From contig NW_013171849.1 of NCBI RefSeq assembly GCF_000151665.1, forward strand, positions 372,001 through 436,000: DNA of 64,000 nt, in the 5' to 3' direction. This DNA comes from Blastocystis hominis (taxonomy: Eukaryota; Sar; Bigyra; Opalinata; Blastocystidae). Position 1 is the first letter of the stretch, and every line of letters starts with the position of its first letter. The notes below the pieces were generated by a model. The model worked only from the letters and a program-made list of their open reading frames with translations, made no database searches and had not been told where the DNA came from. Both the position numbers and the translations under genes were made by a program. Positions 8,934-23,147 of this stretch are shown here, piece after piece.

Positions 8934-11900
8934 TTATAAAACCTTTACAATACCGGACACTTCTACAGGCTCAGTTTTGCAAACTACATTTTCCACAGCT
9001 TTAGGCAAAACCTTAGATGGCATCCTTGAGTAATCTGCCTTCCTTGATACTACACCACTGTTTTTCTTCTTTGTTACACATACAATCACGACCACATTAA
9101 CAACAATAATGAGTACAATCACAACTACGATAATAACGATGACAGAAACAGGCATGCAAAATCCGGTTATTTTCTGCCATTCTCCATTCGCTTTTCCCAA
9201 CTTACACTCTCTCTTTATCTTTCCCACGTAAGAACCAAGGAGTCCACAATCAAAAACAGCCACTTCGCCTGCACGTGTAGTTGCAAAGCTTCCCTCTGCT
9301 TCACAAACTCCCTGATTGACAGAAATATATATCTTTGTGAATGTTACACCCGATTGGTTTTCTCCATAGACAGTAAAGACTGTCAAATTGAGTTCAGTTG
9401 AAGGTATTCCAGTGATTTCGCCAGTTATCATATTGAGTGACAATCCCACAGGCAGTTCCTGGTTTTCTTCCAAAAAGAACCTTTCAATAATATTCACATA
9501 ACTCGGAGATGGGATTGTGACATTTGCTCCTAATGCTAACTTGAAGATTTCTGCGGAGTATTCCAGTTTTTCTGGGATTTTCTGAATACATTTTTCATAT
9601 TTGACTTCTCCTAGTTGTCCATTGGTGCATACTCGGTATAAATAACCTCTATATCCATATTCACATTCAGCAGGAGATATCTCACCTTCTCCTACGGAAG
9701 GATACTTCCCATCTGCAGGACAAGTTCCATTCCCACTTGCTTTGCAATACTGAAGAACATACGAATTCACAGAAACACCATCAGATGCTGGAACATCTAC
9801 TTCATATCGAAATTTGCTGAATCCAGCAGTTCCAACAGGAACTGCCCAAACATTGCGAGTTAAAGCGAGAAGTCGTTGATCCAAGACAGCCAATGCGGAA
9901 GTGTACTCTTGAGTGGAATTATTTCGGACATAGAGCGAGAATCCTAACTCAGTGACAGAATAAGCAGCGTGGATTCCAATACTGTTGAATTTGGTGCCTT
10001 CCAGGTTTTCCACTTCCCAGTAAAGATAGCTCCCAACTTCATTGGGCTGAAAACCAAATGTTACGGGATTCAGATCCAGGAAATCTTCAAGATTGGTGGA
10101 ACTAGCAGTAGATCCGTCAATATTAGCAAACGAGTCAACAACAATCGAGCAGTCATTCACTCCAAAAACACCGGTAGCATCAAACACAACAGGAGAGGAC
10201 GATGATTGACCAATAGGGCGATGGATTTCAAATGCCACGATGTTTTTACCACTCATTCCTCCAACAGTGCTCAGGATAACATGGAATTTAGAAAATGTAT
10301 TTGCATTATGAACAGCGAGTGACATTGACTCCGAACTGAAATTCTCATCCAGATTAAAGCGAGCTACTATTTTGCCATTGAAATAGGCAGCAACTCCTCC
10401 TGAGTATTTCACACGAACATTCAGCACATGATAATTGGCAATATCAATAATGTTCACCTCCTTACGAATGTAAGTAGTGATTTCAAAATTGGAACCTATA
10501 TGGTTAGCTTTTGTCGATGCCCAAGCATTATCGGCAAAATCCCTTGAATTCCAATTCTCCACATATTCATAGCTGACTTTCCAATCTGAATGCTCAATCT
10601 GGAACGGCAAATAGGAAGAGAACATCGTGCTTACAGAATCGACTCCACTTGGAACCTGACCCAAATCGAAAATCATTTCACCCTCATCCACAGTCAAATA
10701 AAAACCGGCAGGATTTGCCCAACCATCACTTGCAGAATCAAGCAGTTCCAGAGTGTAAATTCCATTTTCCATACAAAAATCAGCATAGTTCAAACCAGAA
10801 GATACAGGGAAAGAATCGATCGATGCTACAATAGTTCCAGTTGTTCCAATCCCTTGATACAATTTGTACGAGGACTGCTCAGGATGATTGTCAGTACGAG
10901 CCACAAGTGTAATTAGAGAACGACCACCAGTGCAGACTTCAACAGAAAGTGAAAATATAGTCACAGAAGTACCACCAGTAAGCTTATTGGCCGTGATCGT
11001 ATAACTAGTAGCTGGCATTAGAGTCGAGGCAGTACCAGAAATCATTCCAGTATTAGGATCAAAATGAACTCCATCAGGTAGTTCAGGTTCAATACTAAAG
11101 TTGTAGTAGTATTCAGAGTTAGGATAGATTTCACCCATTTCTATATTTTGATATATCGTAGTAGGCGGATAATAGAGATCAGGGATTGTCATTGTGGTCA
11201 AAGCAGATTTTAAATCCAGGGCATTCAGTTTCCAGAAACAATTAGTAGTATCACCAGTAGCAATGTTCTCAAAACGATACTGATTATATGCCTTGTTGTT
11301 TTGGAAGTTTATAATTTGTGCCTGACCTGTCTGAGACCACGATAGTTCTGTGACAGTCGTTATAGTTGTCCACTCATCATCATGTCCATTGCGAGCCTTT
11401 AGCACGAACCGGCGAGGTTGCTGAGTATTTTGCAAATAATATAACTTTAGAGTTACTTGATTAATCCATTCATGTCGATCATTGTTGAATGAAATAGTCA
11501 GATTATTGTCTTCACATGTTGGAGCAAAGATTGAATACTCAAAGAAATGTGAAAAAACACTTGGAGGATTTCCATCAATCAAACTGTAGGTGACTGAATA
11601 GTCAAAGACGCGTGATTCCCTTATTTCACCCATCAATCGAAGGGCACAATCGAAGATCGCTTCCTTCTGGTTTGCATTTGCAGCAACGAGTCCAATAGCA
11701 ATGGTATTCAATCCTTGCTGAATATAATTCACACCAGCAGTCTCACCAATTTGAACGGTATTGATGGGAAGAGAAATCTGACGATAGAGAGTTTCCGTGT
11801 ACATATTATCAGCATAACTTGAATTACTGATCGTAGCATCCGTCAATCCTATTCTGAACGCTTCATATCCATTCAAATAGACAATGCAACCATACTTGTG

Positions 11901-13959
11901 CTTGAGAGAGAGAACAAATCCAGCAATGTTGCTGATATCTGCGACATTGAATGTCTTCTTGTACAACTGTATTTGATTTGATGAATAGGGGAAGTTGTTC
12001 TTGTTTCCTTGGGTCCATCCTTCTGTGGAAGTCGATGAGTACCAATTTGTAGGAACTTGTCCATGTTTGTAATACCAATCCGAATACGTTGGGATGGCAT
12101 AATAGGTACTGAAAGTCCGAGAATCAGAAAAGCCTACATTCGAATCATATCGTAAACGCAGAATGGTCTCAAATTCGTTTTCATACAATATAGCATTCAC
12201 ATATAAATATGACTCTGATTGCCAATAGGACAGAATTGTACCAACAGTGACAATATACCTATGTCCTGTAGCGCATACAATACTTGTCCAATCTTCATTG
12301 TTCGGTTGCCCTGAATTGGGAGCAACAGACAAGATAACTTGATGAGTTACTGCATCTTTAATATCAAAGCTCTCATAGTGGGCGTTTAATTTATATGTCC
12401 GAAGAACATTGAGAATCGAACCAGCACAATTTTGAATTGTAAGAGTAAACGATCCAGTGTAAGTATTACCCTGAACAACTGAATACACAGTAATAGTAGC
12501 ATTTGATACGGTTTCAGTCGCAATTCCAGAAATCACGCAAGTAGTATAATCGATGGAAAGACCTTCCGGCAGATTTGCCGCTGAACAAGCAGTGAATTCT
12601 GTAACATCGGGTTGGATATGTACCTGTTCGTACAGTATCCAAAAAGTGTATGTATTGGGAGTAAAAGTAATTGAGGTCACAGCTGGGATAGAACAAATGA
12701 GAGATTGTATTTCATAGGCCATGATATAATCATTGTTACTATCCACCATCCTTAATCGATAATAATTGAAAAGAGAAGAGTACAATGCACCTACGAATAA
12801 TTTATAACTCTTTGATATATAATTTGTTCCAGACACAAAAATCAGATTCGACCAATCTTGATTGTTGTCAGATCCCTCCCAAATGAAAGTACTTGGTGCA
12901 TAAGAAGGATTGGTATATGGCCATACACGGAGTGCATTAATGCAGGGTTTGGGTCCTTCAAATGAATATGTTACAGTTGCAGAAGGCGAGCTGGAACTAG
13001 TATACGAATATGAATACTTAGAGAAATCAAACATGTTATTTGCATTAGCTCCAGTTGATGAACTCAGACTTGTTGTTTCTCCATAAATGAAACAGTTGCT
13101 TTCAGTAGTAGAAGAAGCCAAGATAGCAAGATATGCATTGAAATCGACAGTGGTTTGAGGAGTGAAGAAATGAATCTCAACAGCCAGAATCGATTGTTGT
13201 GAAGCCACTTCAGAACCAGGTCGAATGAATCCACGATAGGCAAGCTCAGGGTATTCTCCAGTCGCAGCAGTAGAGGAAGTGATCATTCCAGCAGGCATAT
13301 TGTCACGATAGACCTCAACTCCATTGATATAGGCAATCACTCCAGCTTTATAGAGCAGCCGCACATCATAAGCAGCCATATCAGAAAGACCTACGAACTG
13401 TTTACGGAAATACTGATTACCAGACACAGACACAGAAGAAACAGAGCCAAGTGTAGCATTCCACCAAGTACTATCCGAGAACGAATAAGCAGTCCATCCA
13501 TTTGTAATAGATCCAGAAGTCATCTTCCAAGTTGCATCTTGTTCGATACCATAGTACAAAGATAAGGTATAAGATTCTTGAGAAGAAGCGGTGAGATAAT
13601 TCTTGAATACAACGTTATCATACTTTCCATAAATTGTTAGATATGCTCCACCAGACCAAGAGTCACCGTAAGAATCAAGAAGTTTGAGAGTATACTTGCT
13701 ATTCGTTGAGGAGGAGAGACAATGCTCGATGGTTTTGGTTTGGCTATATGAAAAAGATGGGCTGGTGTAAAGAAGTGAAGAACTCATAGAATACACCTTG
13801 AATGATTCTTCACTAGCATATGTTGTACTAACTTTGACAAATTTAACATATGTGTAACCGGAAGAACATATTAATGTGAAAACATCATAAACTAAACAAA
13901 AACAATCAAGAAAAGGGTCTACGTAATAGAATGAATAGAATAGAATAGAGGAACCTCAT
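8934..13959 (-). CDS. giant type I surface protein with GDxW and Ig-like modules
   Basis: A 37-base first exon from the ATG at 13959 plus a 31-base intron (13922-13892) leads into one exon of nearly 5 kb, about 1,660 residues. Exon 1 and the start of exon 2 give a hydrophobic signal peptide (MRFLYSILFILL..), cut near CSSG. The ectodomain repeats modules: a motif LLDSYGDSWSGGAYLTIYG near the start and relatives further on (LLDSASDGWANPAG), a jelly-roll-like region with YKAGVIAYINGVEVYRD, a discoidin-like stretch near residue 300, and Ig-like He_PIG segments of the form LPxGLSLNxxTGEITGxPS. A hydrophobic helix near the C-terminus (VIVIIVVVIVLIIVVNVVVIV) is followed by a basic tail of about 50 residues. 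Likely a cell-surface adhesin. I recognise modules only, not a named family. The gene at 39663 is a short paralogue. Confidence 0.75.
13104..13414 (-). repeat. 311-bp near-identical segment shared with 40206-40516
   Basis: Within the first jelly-roll-like module. By eye the 311 bases differ at only about three positions from the matching stretch of the short paralogue, which lies in opposite orientation 26 kb away, although flanking coding sequence differs widely. Confidence 0.75.
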
Positions 13960-15148
13960 ATCAATGTAATACTGATAATAAAAATAGATCTGTTAATTCC
14001 TGTATTTTAACAATTAGATCAAGGTAATATTCTATGTTCTGACCTATAAAGCGTCATTTCAATATGATAATATAATTAAATTAGGGGCCATTTAATGATA
14101 TTTAGCATCTATGTAATCAATGTTTGTATTAGTTCATATTATGATTCAGGGGCTAATCTGTAGTAATTGATAAATTTACTGTAAACAAATGGCTTTATTA
14201 TATACTTTCCTTCAACAGCTGAACAAGTGACCATAGAAAGTAGGTATTTTTATGTGTGTTATCGATAAATGTAAAATAATATAACAAAATATGGTAAAGA
14301 AAAGTAGGAATAGCCTTAATTTTGGAATTGTTGTGTATTCTATGTCAATTGTTATTCTTTTCGTTTATATGGGTAATAAAAATACGAATATATGAAAGAA
14401 ATAATATATGGCTCCTAATGAAATAATATAGGCTATTTATCCATTTCATTAAATGTATTTTACTAGTATAGCAGTTACTATTTGAATTCTATAATTTCTT
14501 GATCATATAGCTGAATAGTGGATATTACACCAGTACTCTCAACTATTTTAGTATATATACATTCGAATACGAATCTAGCGCAGTTACAAGTTGTATCTCT
14601 TATGTAGATATCTGAATTATGGAATGATCACAGAAATCCACCAATGACGGATTGACAGTTATAAAAATGCATTGCATATTATGCATACAACTCAGTTGTT
14701 ACATATTCATATAATATACATCGAAAAAAAAGTGTTTAGAGAATAACGTCATTATAGCACAATGCAACCATAAGCTTCTCTTTCCACATTTGTTTCCGTA
14801 TTTGTACATTCCATTCTTAAAGTATTTTGGATCTATTGCCATCATCACAGATTGTATCCCAATAATCTATAATAATTATTATTTTGTGTGCATAGTTTTT
14901 TTCCTACAATTATAGTTAAAACTCATAATCAACAATGGGGAAGTGATTCATAACGAACTTATAACAATCTATTTCATAACAAGACCTGTATTCTATACCA
15001 AATATTATTGTTATACTAAAATCGAGCAGATATATCATGATAAATTATATGAACGTGAGAAACAAACAATTCAGCAATCAAAGGCTACTATTTCCATTAT
15101 CTCCTTCAAATAGAACCTCAAATCAGTTTTCAAGTCAATATTCCTCAG
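13960..15148. other. AT-rich intergenic region
   Basis: About 1.2 kb, very AT-rich, with no convincing exon on either strand apart from the 3' signal noted at 15061. Confidence 0.6.
15061..15068 (-). terminator. TGTTTGTT 3' signal of first MORN-LRR gene
   Basis: AACAAACA on the plus strand, 80 bases past the inferred TAA at 15149-15151. Confidence 0.45.
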
Positions 15149-17042
15149 TTACACAAGACTAGATAGAGAAGAAGCAACATCTATGGCAATGAACTGCAAT
15201 CAATCAGATATTACTTGAAACGATACTATCCTGTACTGTTCTGAATGCACCCGGTAAATCAACAGACTGAAGATAAGGGATATCTAATAACAGTCAAAAA
15301 ACGTTGTTCGTCAATACTTTCTAGTGTCACCCGACGAGGATACCAAAGATTCTCACTGTTGTAACTGATAATGGATCCAAGACTTGGAAGATCTACATTC
15401 ATTCAATCAACATTACTTTGTTCATACTGCGCATTGTCAATGAGCATGAATCATCAATACGAATTCCGCAAAGTGCACCGTTGCTCAGTTGAATTGTTTG
15501 CAATTTGGGAAGATCTATACAAATCACATCACCAATTCATCCAGTACTTTCCAAAACAGTCGAAAGCGAGTGACGGAAGGCACTAGTACCTAGTGTAATG
15601 GATAGCAGACTCGGAAGATCTATTCGTTCAAAAAGCAATACATCATCAATACCTCGAACCTCAAATGAACTCCAATAGAAGTTGAAAGAATTACTTCTTG
15701 TTTCACCAATTTGAATGGAATGCAGATTTGGCAGATTCTTCAATTCAAAGTCTCCTCCAAAATCACTGAAACTGTATTGACCAATTTGAATGGATTCCAA
15801 TGATCCACAATTCAATATGTGGAATGATTTCGATCCATTGTTTGCTAGCTCTCTATCCCATTTGTCCATACTCCTCATAAAAGTACAAGAGTTTATTCCG
15901 ATTTTCAGAGTTTTCAAGCGGTGCAACCCATCGATTCTGAATGTTTGCACTGATCCAAAACATTCATCGCCGATTTCGATAGATCGTTGCCACTCGAATT
16001 TGTTCATGTTCAATGCATTCACATTGTTACAACAATTCGATGAAATCGTTAATTCTGTCACTTGCAAACTCAGATTAACATAATCTTCATACTTACTAAT
16101 ATTCACGATTCTAGGACAATGAGCTGTCTCAGATTTTGGAATAATGGCCTCTGGACGTGCGGATACAGAAACCGGTGTTGTATTACGTCTTGCACTGGGC
16201 TTTGTAGCAGGTTTACCTCCTGAAGCTGTTGGTACCGAAGATTCTGATGCTGATGTTTAACATCCATGTAACAGATTCACTCCACTCACTTCCTTTCCAT
16301 TTTTCCAGTCACTTTCTCGAAAAGCAGTTCCGGTCCTTTCATCAATCAGACATCCTTTCCCTTCACGAATAAACGTTTCATTGTCTTCATCATAGCGAAA
16401 TCCACCTACATAGATCGGAATTCGTTTCGTTGGATCTACACTATCTACTCCGTTCCGCTTCAATTCAGTCATCGTATCTCCATTGAAACAGCGAATCACT
16501 TCAATCAATACTCCTTCGCTCCACATCCCTTCCACAGCCACAGTTCCGCTTTCTTCATCATATTCGATGCCCCGGCCATCTTTTTCTCCCCTACCATTGC
16601 ACCCACCATGATACAGCATATGTCTCGTTTTAGCTGACCAGATTTCCATTCGAATTCCTTTCCTGTGGTATACAAAACGAACATGATTCGCTTGCTCCCA
16701 AATGTATTGATAACTTTGACGAAAGTCAACTCGACCATTCTTATAGGTTACAAACTCATTTGATATCTGCTCATTTCCATTTTCCTGCCATTGTTGTTTC
16801 AGTACGTTATTTTCATATAAGCACATACTACCATTCGGATACCTTACGAGAAATTCATTCCTGTGTTTTCCATCGAATCGTTGAGCAGTGCACTGCACTC
16901 CACTCTTGACGAAAATTTCAGGGTGACCGGATGCCACATATCCATCGAGTAAATATTCAGCTCCAAAGATTCCAGCGATATAAGCTATCCATAAGTGTAC
17001 AAGACGAGATGTACGATCACTCTTCATAATGCTTCTTAACAA
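15149..17042 (-). CDS. MORN-LRR protein 1
   Basis: The first exon (17042 to about 16270) encodes about 260 residues with MORN-like repeats (YPNGSMCLYENN, YKNGRVDF, GRGIEYDEESGTVAVEGMW, KNGK). A probable 36-base intron (GTTAAAC..CCAACAG) then leads to a Ser/Thr/Pro linker and leucine-rich repeats: IEIGDECFGSVQTF, LHRLKTLKIG, SFHILNCGSLESIQIGQYSFSDF, NLPNLHSIQIG. Downstream LRR exons are short cassettes, each starting AT-CTT-CC after an A/GT..AG intron of 33 to 35 bases. The last cassettes end NIPYLQSVDLPGAF and NVASSLSSLV. Stop TAA at 15149-15151. Function unknown. MORN repeats often bind lipid or scaffold the cell cortex, and these LRRs resemble the BspA/surface-LRR type. Same architecture as the genes at 17773 and 61132. 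Confidence 0.65.
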
Positions 17043-17772
17043 AATTATAATTATATGTCAAACGAGCAGATCCATTCTTTTGTATTTGTGAATTACTATT
17101 ATTATATACGTTCTACACTACCTAAATAATGAATAGTAGTCCACAGAAGTGACCCAATACTGAAATAACTCATATTATGGGTGCTCATTCTATTACTTAA
17201 GCGACTAACTCGCTTTATGGATCTATTCCACACTTTCATTACTCCCATCTACTATTTACACGTTATTCACTAGAACCAATTTTTATAAATCTATTGGCTG
17301 AACTATTTTTAGCGAAATTATGCTGAATATATGCCATTCCATTAATATTGACTTTTTACCATAAAATATAGTAAAAGGCATTTTATGTATATATCGCTTG
17401 GCTAGTCATTTTGTGAGTTGCTTTTGTTTGTGTAGATTTGTGGGAAGGAACTTCATTGATTGCTCTCGCTCTTACTCAAGGCAAAATGCACCCATTGATT
17501 TAGATTTCCGAGATTTATTTCTACGATTGAAACATGTTGATATCAATAGCATGTACTGACGTAATGCTGAATCCATTCAGGACAATTCCATATATATTTT
17601 TATTTTTATTTTTGCTTTAATATAGTGATGTGATAAAGTAAATAATAATAATAATAATAATAATAATAGCCTCTCTTAAAATACATTGAGAGTTTGAAAC
17701 AAATAGCAATCTCCAGTTACTAACCCATTGTATCTTCTTTCCAACATATCAAACGGAATCACTGGTAAGGCA
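17043..17772. other. AT-rich intergenic region
   Basis: About 730 bases without a convincing exon. It contains the ATA-type microsatellite listed separately. Confidence 0.6.
17640..17668. repeat. (AAT)n microsatellite
   Basis: Nine or ten perfect tandem AAT units in intergenic DNA. Confidence 0.95.
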
Positions 17773-19293
17773 TTATTGTTTGACTTGAACAAGATCAGCG
17801 AGTAAGGGAGAAACATCTACGATAATAGTGATAACAACCCAACCTTATACTCGATATTGATTTTGATTTCACTTCCTCAAAAGAAGAAGCCAATGTAACT
17901 TCTTGAAGATTGGGAATGTCTAATATAGTCAATATTGTATATTTTAGAATACTCTCTAACGTCACTGCACTAACATAGCGAAAGCTTCCTCTTCTACTAC
18001 AAATGATTGATGTCAATTCGGGAAGATCTGCATATTATCATTCACTTCCACCTCAGTCATACTTCGCATTATCAACGAGGATCCTGCTCTTCGAACTCCA
18101 CAAAGCGCTCCAACACCAAGATCAATAGATACTAGTTTTGGAAGATCTATATATTATATCTCAACTCTCACCAAGCAATACTTTCGAAAACAGTTTCTTT
18201 GGAGTATTCCAGTGAATGATTACCTAATCTTACGGTACGCAGACTTGGAAGATCTAATCATTCAAGTATTCAATAAAATAGCAATACCTCGAATAATACA
18301 TGAGCAACAGCAAAGATTCCATGAATCTGTTGCAACAATACCAATTTGGATAGATTGCAACTGTGGTAGATTCTTCAATTCAAAGTCTCCGCCAAAATCA
18401 CTAAAGCTATATAGGCCAATATCAATCGATTCCAAGGATTCACAATTCAATATGTGGAATGACTTCGATTCTTCGTTTCCCACGTAATTTTTCTGCTCTG
18501 TAAAAGAATTGACTCCGATCTTCAGGCTTTTCAATCGATTCAGTCCATCGAGTTTGAAAGTTTTCACTAATTCAAAACATTCATCGCCAATTTCGATTGA
18601 TTCCAAATTGTAAAACAGTGAAGCATCCCAATCTTTTAATACACAATTGTTGGTCAGTTTTAAATGCTTCATTCCGATATTCATTTGCTTGCTTCCATCT
18701 CCTTCATAGTCATTAATATTATATTCAATTCCATTGTACCATTCGCATTCTTTTAGTATTCTTCCCTTACGATCATACACTTTCCCTCTCCCACATCGAT
18801 TATTATCACACCAGTATCCTTCATATTCCACCGCACCATTATTATGATAACTCTTTCCATATCCAAATCGTTTCCAATTGATCATTATGCCCTTGTACAC
18901 CAGTATTCCATCATCATCATACATTTCACCATATCCGAAAGGAATTTTCTTTTTGTCGTCATCTTCTGGCTTCATCCACCCCTCAAAACGACTTCCATGT
19001 TCCAAGTCCACTATTCCTTCTTCCATTATGGATTCTCCGCTATTTGAAATGTCATCAACTTGATTGTTTCTGATCACTTTCAACACTTTCTTCTCATTCA
19101 ACATATATCCCTCATTCAGAAATACACCATTGTTGAATTTCAGTACGACGTATATATTGTTACTCAACAAGAGTGAAACCCAGCCGTCCACTTTCATTTC
19201 GTTACCCAGAGATATTTCAACATCCTTGAGTATCGAACTATTAATATTTTTGTTGTTTGTATAAAACCTGATAAAATCAACAATCTTTTGCAT
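17773..19293 (-). CDS. MORN-LRR protein 2
   Basis: The clearest member of the family on the minus strand. One exon from the ATG at 19293 encodes a N-terminal region with MORN-like repeats (FGYGEMYDDDGILVYKGIM, FGYGKSYHNNGAVEYEGYW, CGRGKVYDRKG) followed directly by LRRs (LKDWDASLFYNLESIEIGDE, LNRLKSLKIG, SFHILNCESLESIDIG, NLPQLQSIQIG). After that come five short cassettes joined by introns of 33 to 37 bases, each splitting at A/GT..AG/AT so that the exon reads A-AT CTT CC. The final cassette reads VSPLLADLVQVKQ and ends at TAA 17773. About 450 residues, no signal peptide and no membrane helix, so probably cytoplasmic. Function unknown. Confidence 0.75.
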
Positions 19294-19838
19294 TCGGAAA
19301 TGAATAAAGTAAAAGTCATGTCGAAAATCATTTCGGCATCATTTGTGTTTTTTTATTGTTTCTTTGGTCATAAACATAATCATGAGTTTAGAGTCTATAT
19401 TTACTAGTTGAATCTTATGGTTTTAAGTGGTTCCATGGAGCATTTTCCTATTTTGCTTATTCTCTGTAAGAAGTATAGGAAAATGAGTTCCTAAATCACT
19501 AGAAGGTGATTTCTAAATTGTATTTTCTTGGTTGAGTGGGATTCCATCATCGCTTCTCTTGGTATAGGTGACGCTATTTCTATTATATATCTTTTGCTTT
19601 TTCCATCCAATTTTACAAAATCCAACGATTTAATGTGATTGTCGTTTTATCTCACTGTTTGCCAGTTGAATAAGAATTACATATTGCGAGATAGACACAA
19701 TATGCAACACACTGATACTATTCAGGTGATTGTGCATTTCACCAATCCTTCCCACTCTTAACACCATACTCTCTTATGTTCACAGCCTTAGTATATACTA
19801 TTTATTTATCAACTACGATCACTACCATTCCTTTTCCA
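19294..19838. other. AT-rich intergenic region
   Basis: About 545 bases between the MORN-LRR promoter side and the AP-1 gamma 3' end. I see no gene in it. Confidence 0.5.
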
Positions 19839-22674
19839 CTAACCTCGACCACCTGTTTCAAACCAAACATAAGAAACATAACTATTCGGAAAGCAGTCCA
19901 CCATCACCATCTCATCAAACTCTTCCTCGTTTCTTCTGAACAGAACTCTCAATCTCGCCACCGTATCCTTCTCCTCAATCTCCTGGTTCCGAAATCGGAA
20001 CAACTGACTCACCACTCCTTCTCCCAGCGCGGGCACCACATCACTCGACAACGGCTTCATCTGCAGCTGCACATACTTGGGCACGCTCACCAGCAACTGC
20101 AGATCCTCCACATCCTCCGCTCCCTGGTTGCTCACCTCCGCCTTGACGAGGGTTTCTCCCAGCGCAGCTCCCTCTTTAAACTTGAACACGATCGTTAAAT
20201 CGTGCTGATTGAACACTTCTTCGCTGTCCACGCGGCGCGGCGAGCGCGGCGAGCGCGGCAACATCGCTGACTCCGATTCCGACTGGGATTCGGCGATGGC
20301 TTCGCGCGTGGAGGGAGATTGCATGGGTTCTTCGGGGGGTTCTGTCGAGGAGAAGCAACGCACACAGCCAACCTGTATCGAGAAGCCCGAGAAGGTCTTC
20401 GACGTTATCCGCCGCGGGGCTGGCGGGCAAATCCGACGATGTCTCCGACGACGAATCGATCGCTTCCTTCGACGACTCGCTCGACGACTCGCTCGACGAC
20501 TCGCTCGACGACTCCTCGGAATCCTCCGCCTCGTTCAGCTCGTTTTCCTTACGAAGCATGCGCGCAGTGTCGATATCCAACGGCGGCATTCGCTCCAGCA
20601 GCACGTCCAATTGCACATCCGGATCGCTCAGCAGAATCGAAAACCTGCGCGTCACGCTCTTCGCTCACTCCCACTCCGACGCTCTCTGCGCCAATTCCAA
20701 CTCCTGCGACGCTTCGAAGCCCGCCATGATCTTCGGAAGCTCGCTGAGCTCGCCGAGTTCGCCGGAATCATTGGAGTCAAAGCGGTCGGAGAGCTTCAGA
20801 ACGGATGTCAGGAGGATCATACGCGTCTCTTCGCTGCAATGACGATCGTTCTGGAAGTCGTAGAGGAGATCCACGATCGCGCTGGGCTGCACAGCGTCGA
20901 AATGAGTCGGTGAGGACACACCCTTCTTTTGATTCCTGGCATTTCGCGAAGAAGAAGAAGAAGAAGGTGCAGATGGATTGTAGTAAGGCTCGAGAAGCAA
21001 ATCGCCGTATTCTCCGATAAACCACAGCGCAGTCTGCACAAAGGCGACCTGGCTTCGCTCCGTTCGAATGTCGTTAAACAGCACATGCACCTACAAATCA
21101 CACGGCAATCAATCATCCAGACCGTGTAAGACGCAAGAGCGTCGTCTTCGTGACTCACCACATCGACGAGCGTGGACAGCACTTCCTCATTGCCCGTGTC
21201 GCCGTTGAGTTTCAGCAGCTCCAGCAGCGTATCGACCTGCCAAATCGCCGACGGCGCGAACTGCTGAACGAGCGAGGTGACTTTGGAGATTCCGTCTCTT
21301 CGTTCTTCGCTATCCACGACTTCGCTCTGCATCGAACCGACCCCACACGCCTACCAAATATTGGAGAAGCTCGGAAACGATGATCTCCACGGTGTTGAGT
21401 CGCACGAGGGCGATGAGAAGCTCCAATGCGCGGCGTCGAATCGACGGGTCCTCTTCACGCAGACATCCCAACACGAGAGAACGATGTCTCGACACGACGG
21501 TATCGTCGATGTACGCCATCTACGTTCAAAACACGCACCGATCCGACTTGGAGGAAGAGGGAGAGCGATACAAAGCGGATATCTGGATTGCTGTTCTGGA
21601 GGAACTTGCTGAGAATCCCGGCGGCCTCGATCAGATGGGTCGAGGATACGTTGAACGACAGCATCGTGCGGATGCACTCGTATAACACCACCGTCCAGGC
21701 GACCGAGCTGTTATCCGCCTTCGAATAGATCTATGATGAAGGTTGCTGCGAGAACAAACAAGGCTGATCACATCGATGACGTCGTCGGCTGCGGTTTTGT
21801 CGTCGTCACAGAGCAAACAGAGCAGCTGAAGCATCTTGACTTGGACGAACGGGTCCGGAACATTGCCCACCATACATTCCGCTTTGCCGTTCCCGCCGAT
21901 TACCGTACGAAGACGCTTCACGAGATTGGGAACCATTTTGCGGAACTTTGGAATGTAGTTGGGTGCCAGTTGCAACGTCGAAATCGCGAGTTGGGTTGCT
22001 ACAAAATGAGGTGAAACACAAATCAAGACCAGAAATTAATACGCCGTGGTCATTATCGAGTAATAAGGTTGGTAACGATTTGATCATATCATCAATTAAT
22101 TCAGGAACAACAGATATGATTTTGATCATCGACAGACAAACTTTCTTGCGAATGTATAGATTCTCGTGATGCATAAAAGGAACTATTTCTGGAAAAACAT
22201 CACGGGCAAGGGGTTCACAACAGCAATTACCACAGAAAGTCAGAGCGAGACTCACGATATACCTAAAATAGAACAAACAAAAGAAAGGAACGGATTTGTA
22301 TTGGCTATGTCATTCTTTATCGAATTCACGGTCAGAAGGAGAAGATCACTTGATTCATTGATTAATAGACTCATGGCTAAGTAACCTATGCGCTTTTCTT
22401 CATATCCAGTCATATTTATTAATTGGATACTCGCCATTTGTCCAAAGTAGCACGGATAACCAAGCAAGTAGATAAATATCAACTTCTTAAGGTTTTCGCA
22501 GAGGGATTCAGATACGGACTGAGCGAAATCGTTACGAATAGAAGAACTCTCAGTAGCAATTAATTTTCGTTCTTCATCAGCAGAACTAGCGTTCTTCACC
22601 TGTTTGATAAAACCTTGCGCACTCTTTCGGAGAATTGATTTCTTTATATCTTTTAACTTGTCTAGTTTGTCCAT
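19839..22674 (-). CDS. AP1G: AP-1 complex gamma adaptin
   Basis: Large subunit of the AP-1 clathrin adaptor, which sorts cargo between the trans-Golgi network and endosomes. The start is taken at the ATG at 22674 (MDKLDKLKDIKKSIL); an upstream in-frame Met at 22776 gives a hydrophobic leader unlike the family. The trunk shows LIFIYLLGYPCYFGQM, KRIGYLAMSLLI, LTVNSIKNDIANTN, LYIRKKVCLSMIKIIS, VPDPFVQVKMLQLLCLL and FVQTALWFIGEYGDLL in gamma-adaptin order. A hinge rich in Ser/Glu and Pro follows (20200-20600). The C-terminal ear (LTIVFKF, VSNQGAEDVEDLQLLVSVPKY, LQMKPLSSDVVPALGEGVVSQ) matches gamma-ear domains. Short introns break it many times. About 840 residues. The encoded stop at 19839 follows a tail ending in ETGGRG, so an earlier poly(A)-made stop is possible. 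Confidence 0.88.
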
Positions 22675-23147
22675 AATATTAAAAAAAGATATTCGTAGAT
22701 GCTTCCAAAATAAGAGTGAAATAGGGGAAGTATGAATTATAAGGAGATTTATAGTGGTCCTGTAAAGGCAAAGCATTTTTTATATTATGTGTGTGAATGA
22801 ATACACCTGAAGTGGTACCATTTCTACTTCTGATCGTTTGAACCAAGTATTTGTTCATTTATTATACTTGGCGTGTTTAGCAGATTAATAATTTAGAAAT
22901 ATGACTACAAGTCCATAATTTCATTCAAGTGTTATGTACGTCCAGAATCCTGTACAATATTTCGTTTCTTCGTTTCTGAGTTAGGAATTATTATTCAAAG
23001 GATAGAGGAACATTCGAATGGTATTATTGTTTGATTCATGGTAGTATTGAAGTAACACTCTGGGCATAATCATAAAAGGAAAAGCAGTTTTGGAAAAAAA
23101 TACGTTAAACAATATATACACATAAGAATGAACACGAAATGAATTGG
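22675..23147. other. AT-rich intergenic region
   Basis: About 470 bases upstream of AP-1 gamma with no convincing exon. It ends where the 1.43-kb repeat begins. Confidence 0.5.

Noticed and set aside
20209-20913. Plus-strand open frame of 234 codons, Arg-rich
   Set aside because: Antisense shadow of the AP-1 gamma hinge and trunk. The Arg-rich repeats are the complement of Ser/Asp codons.
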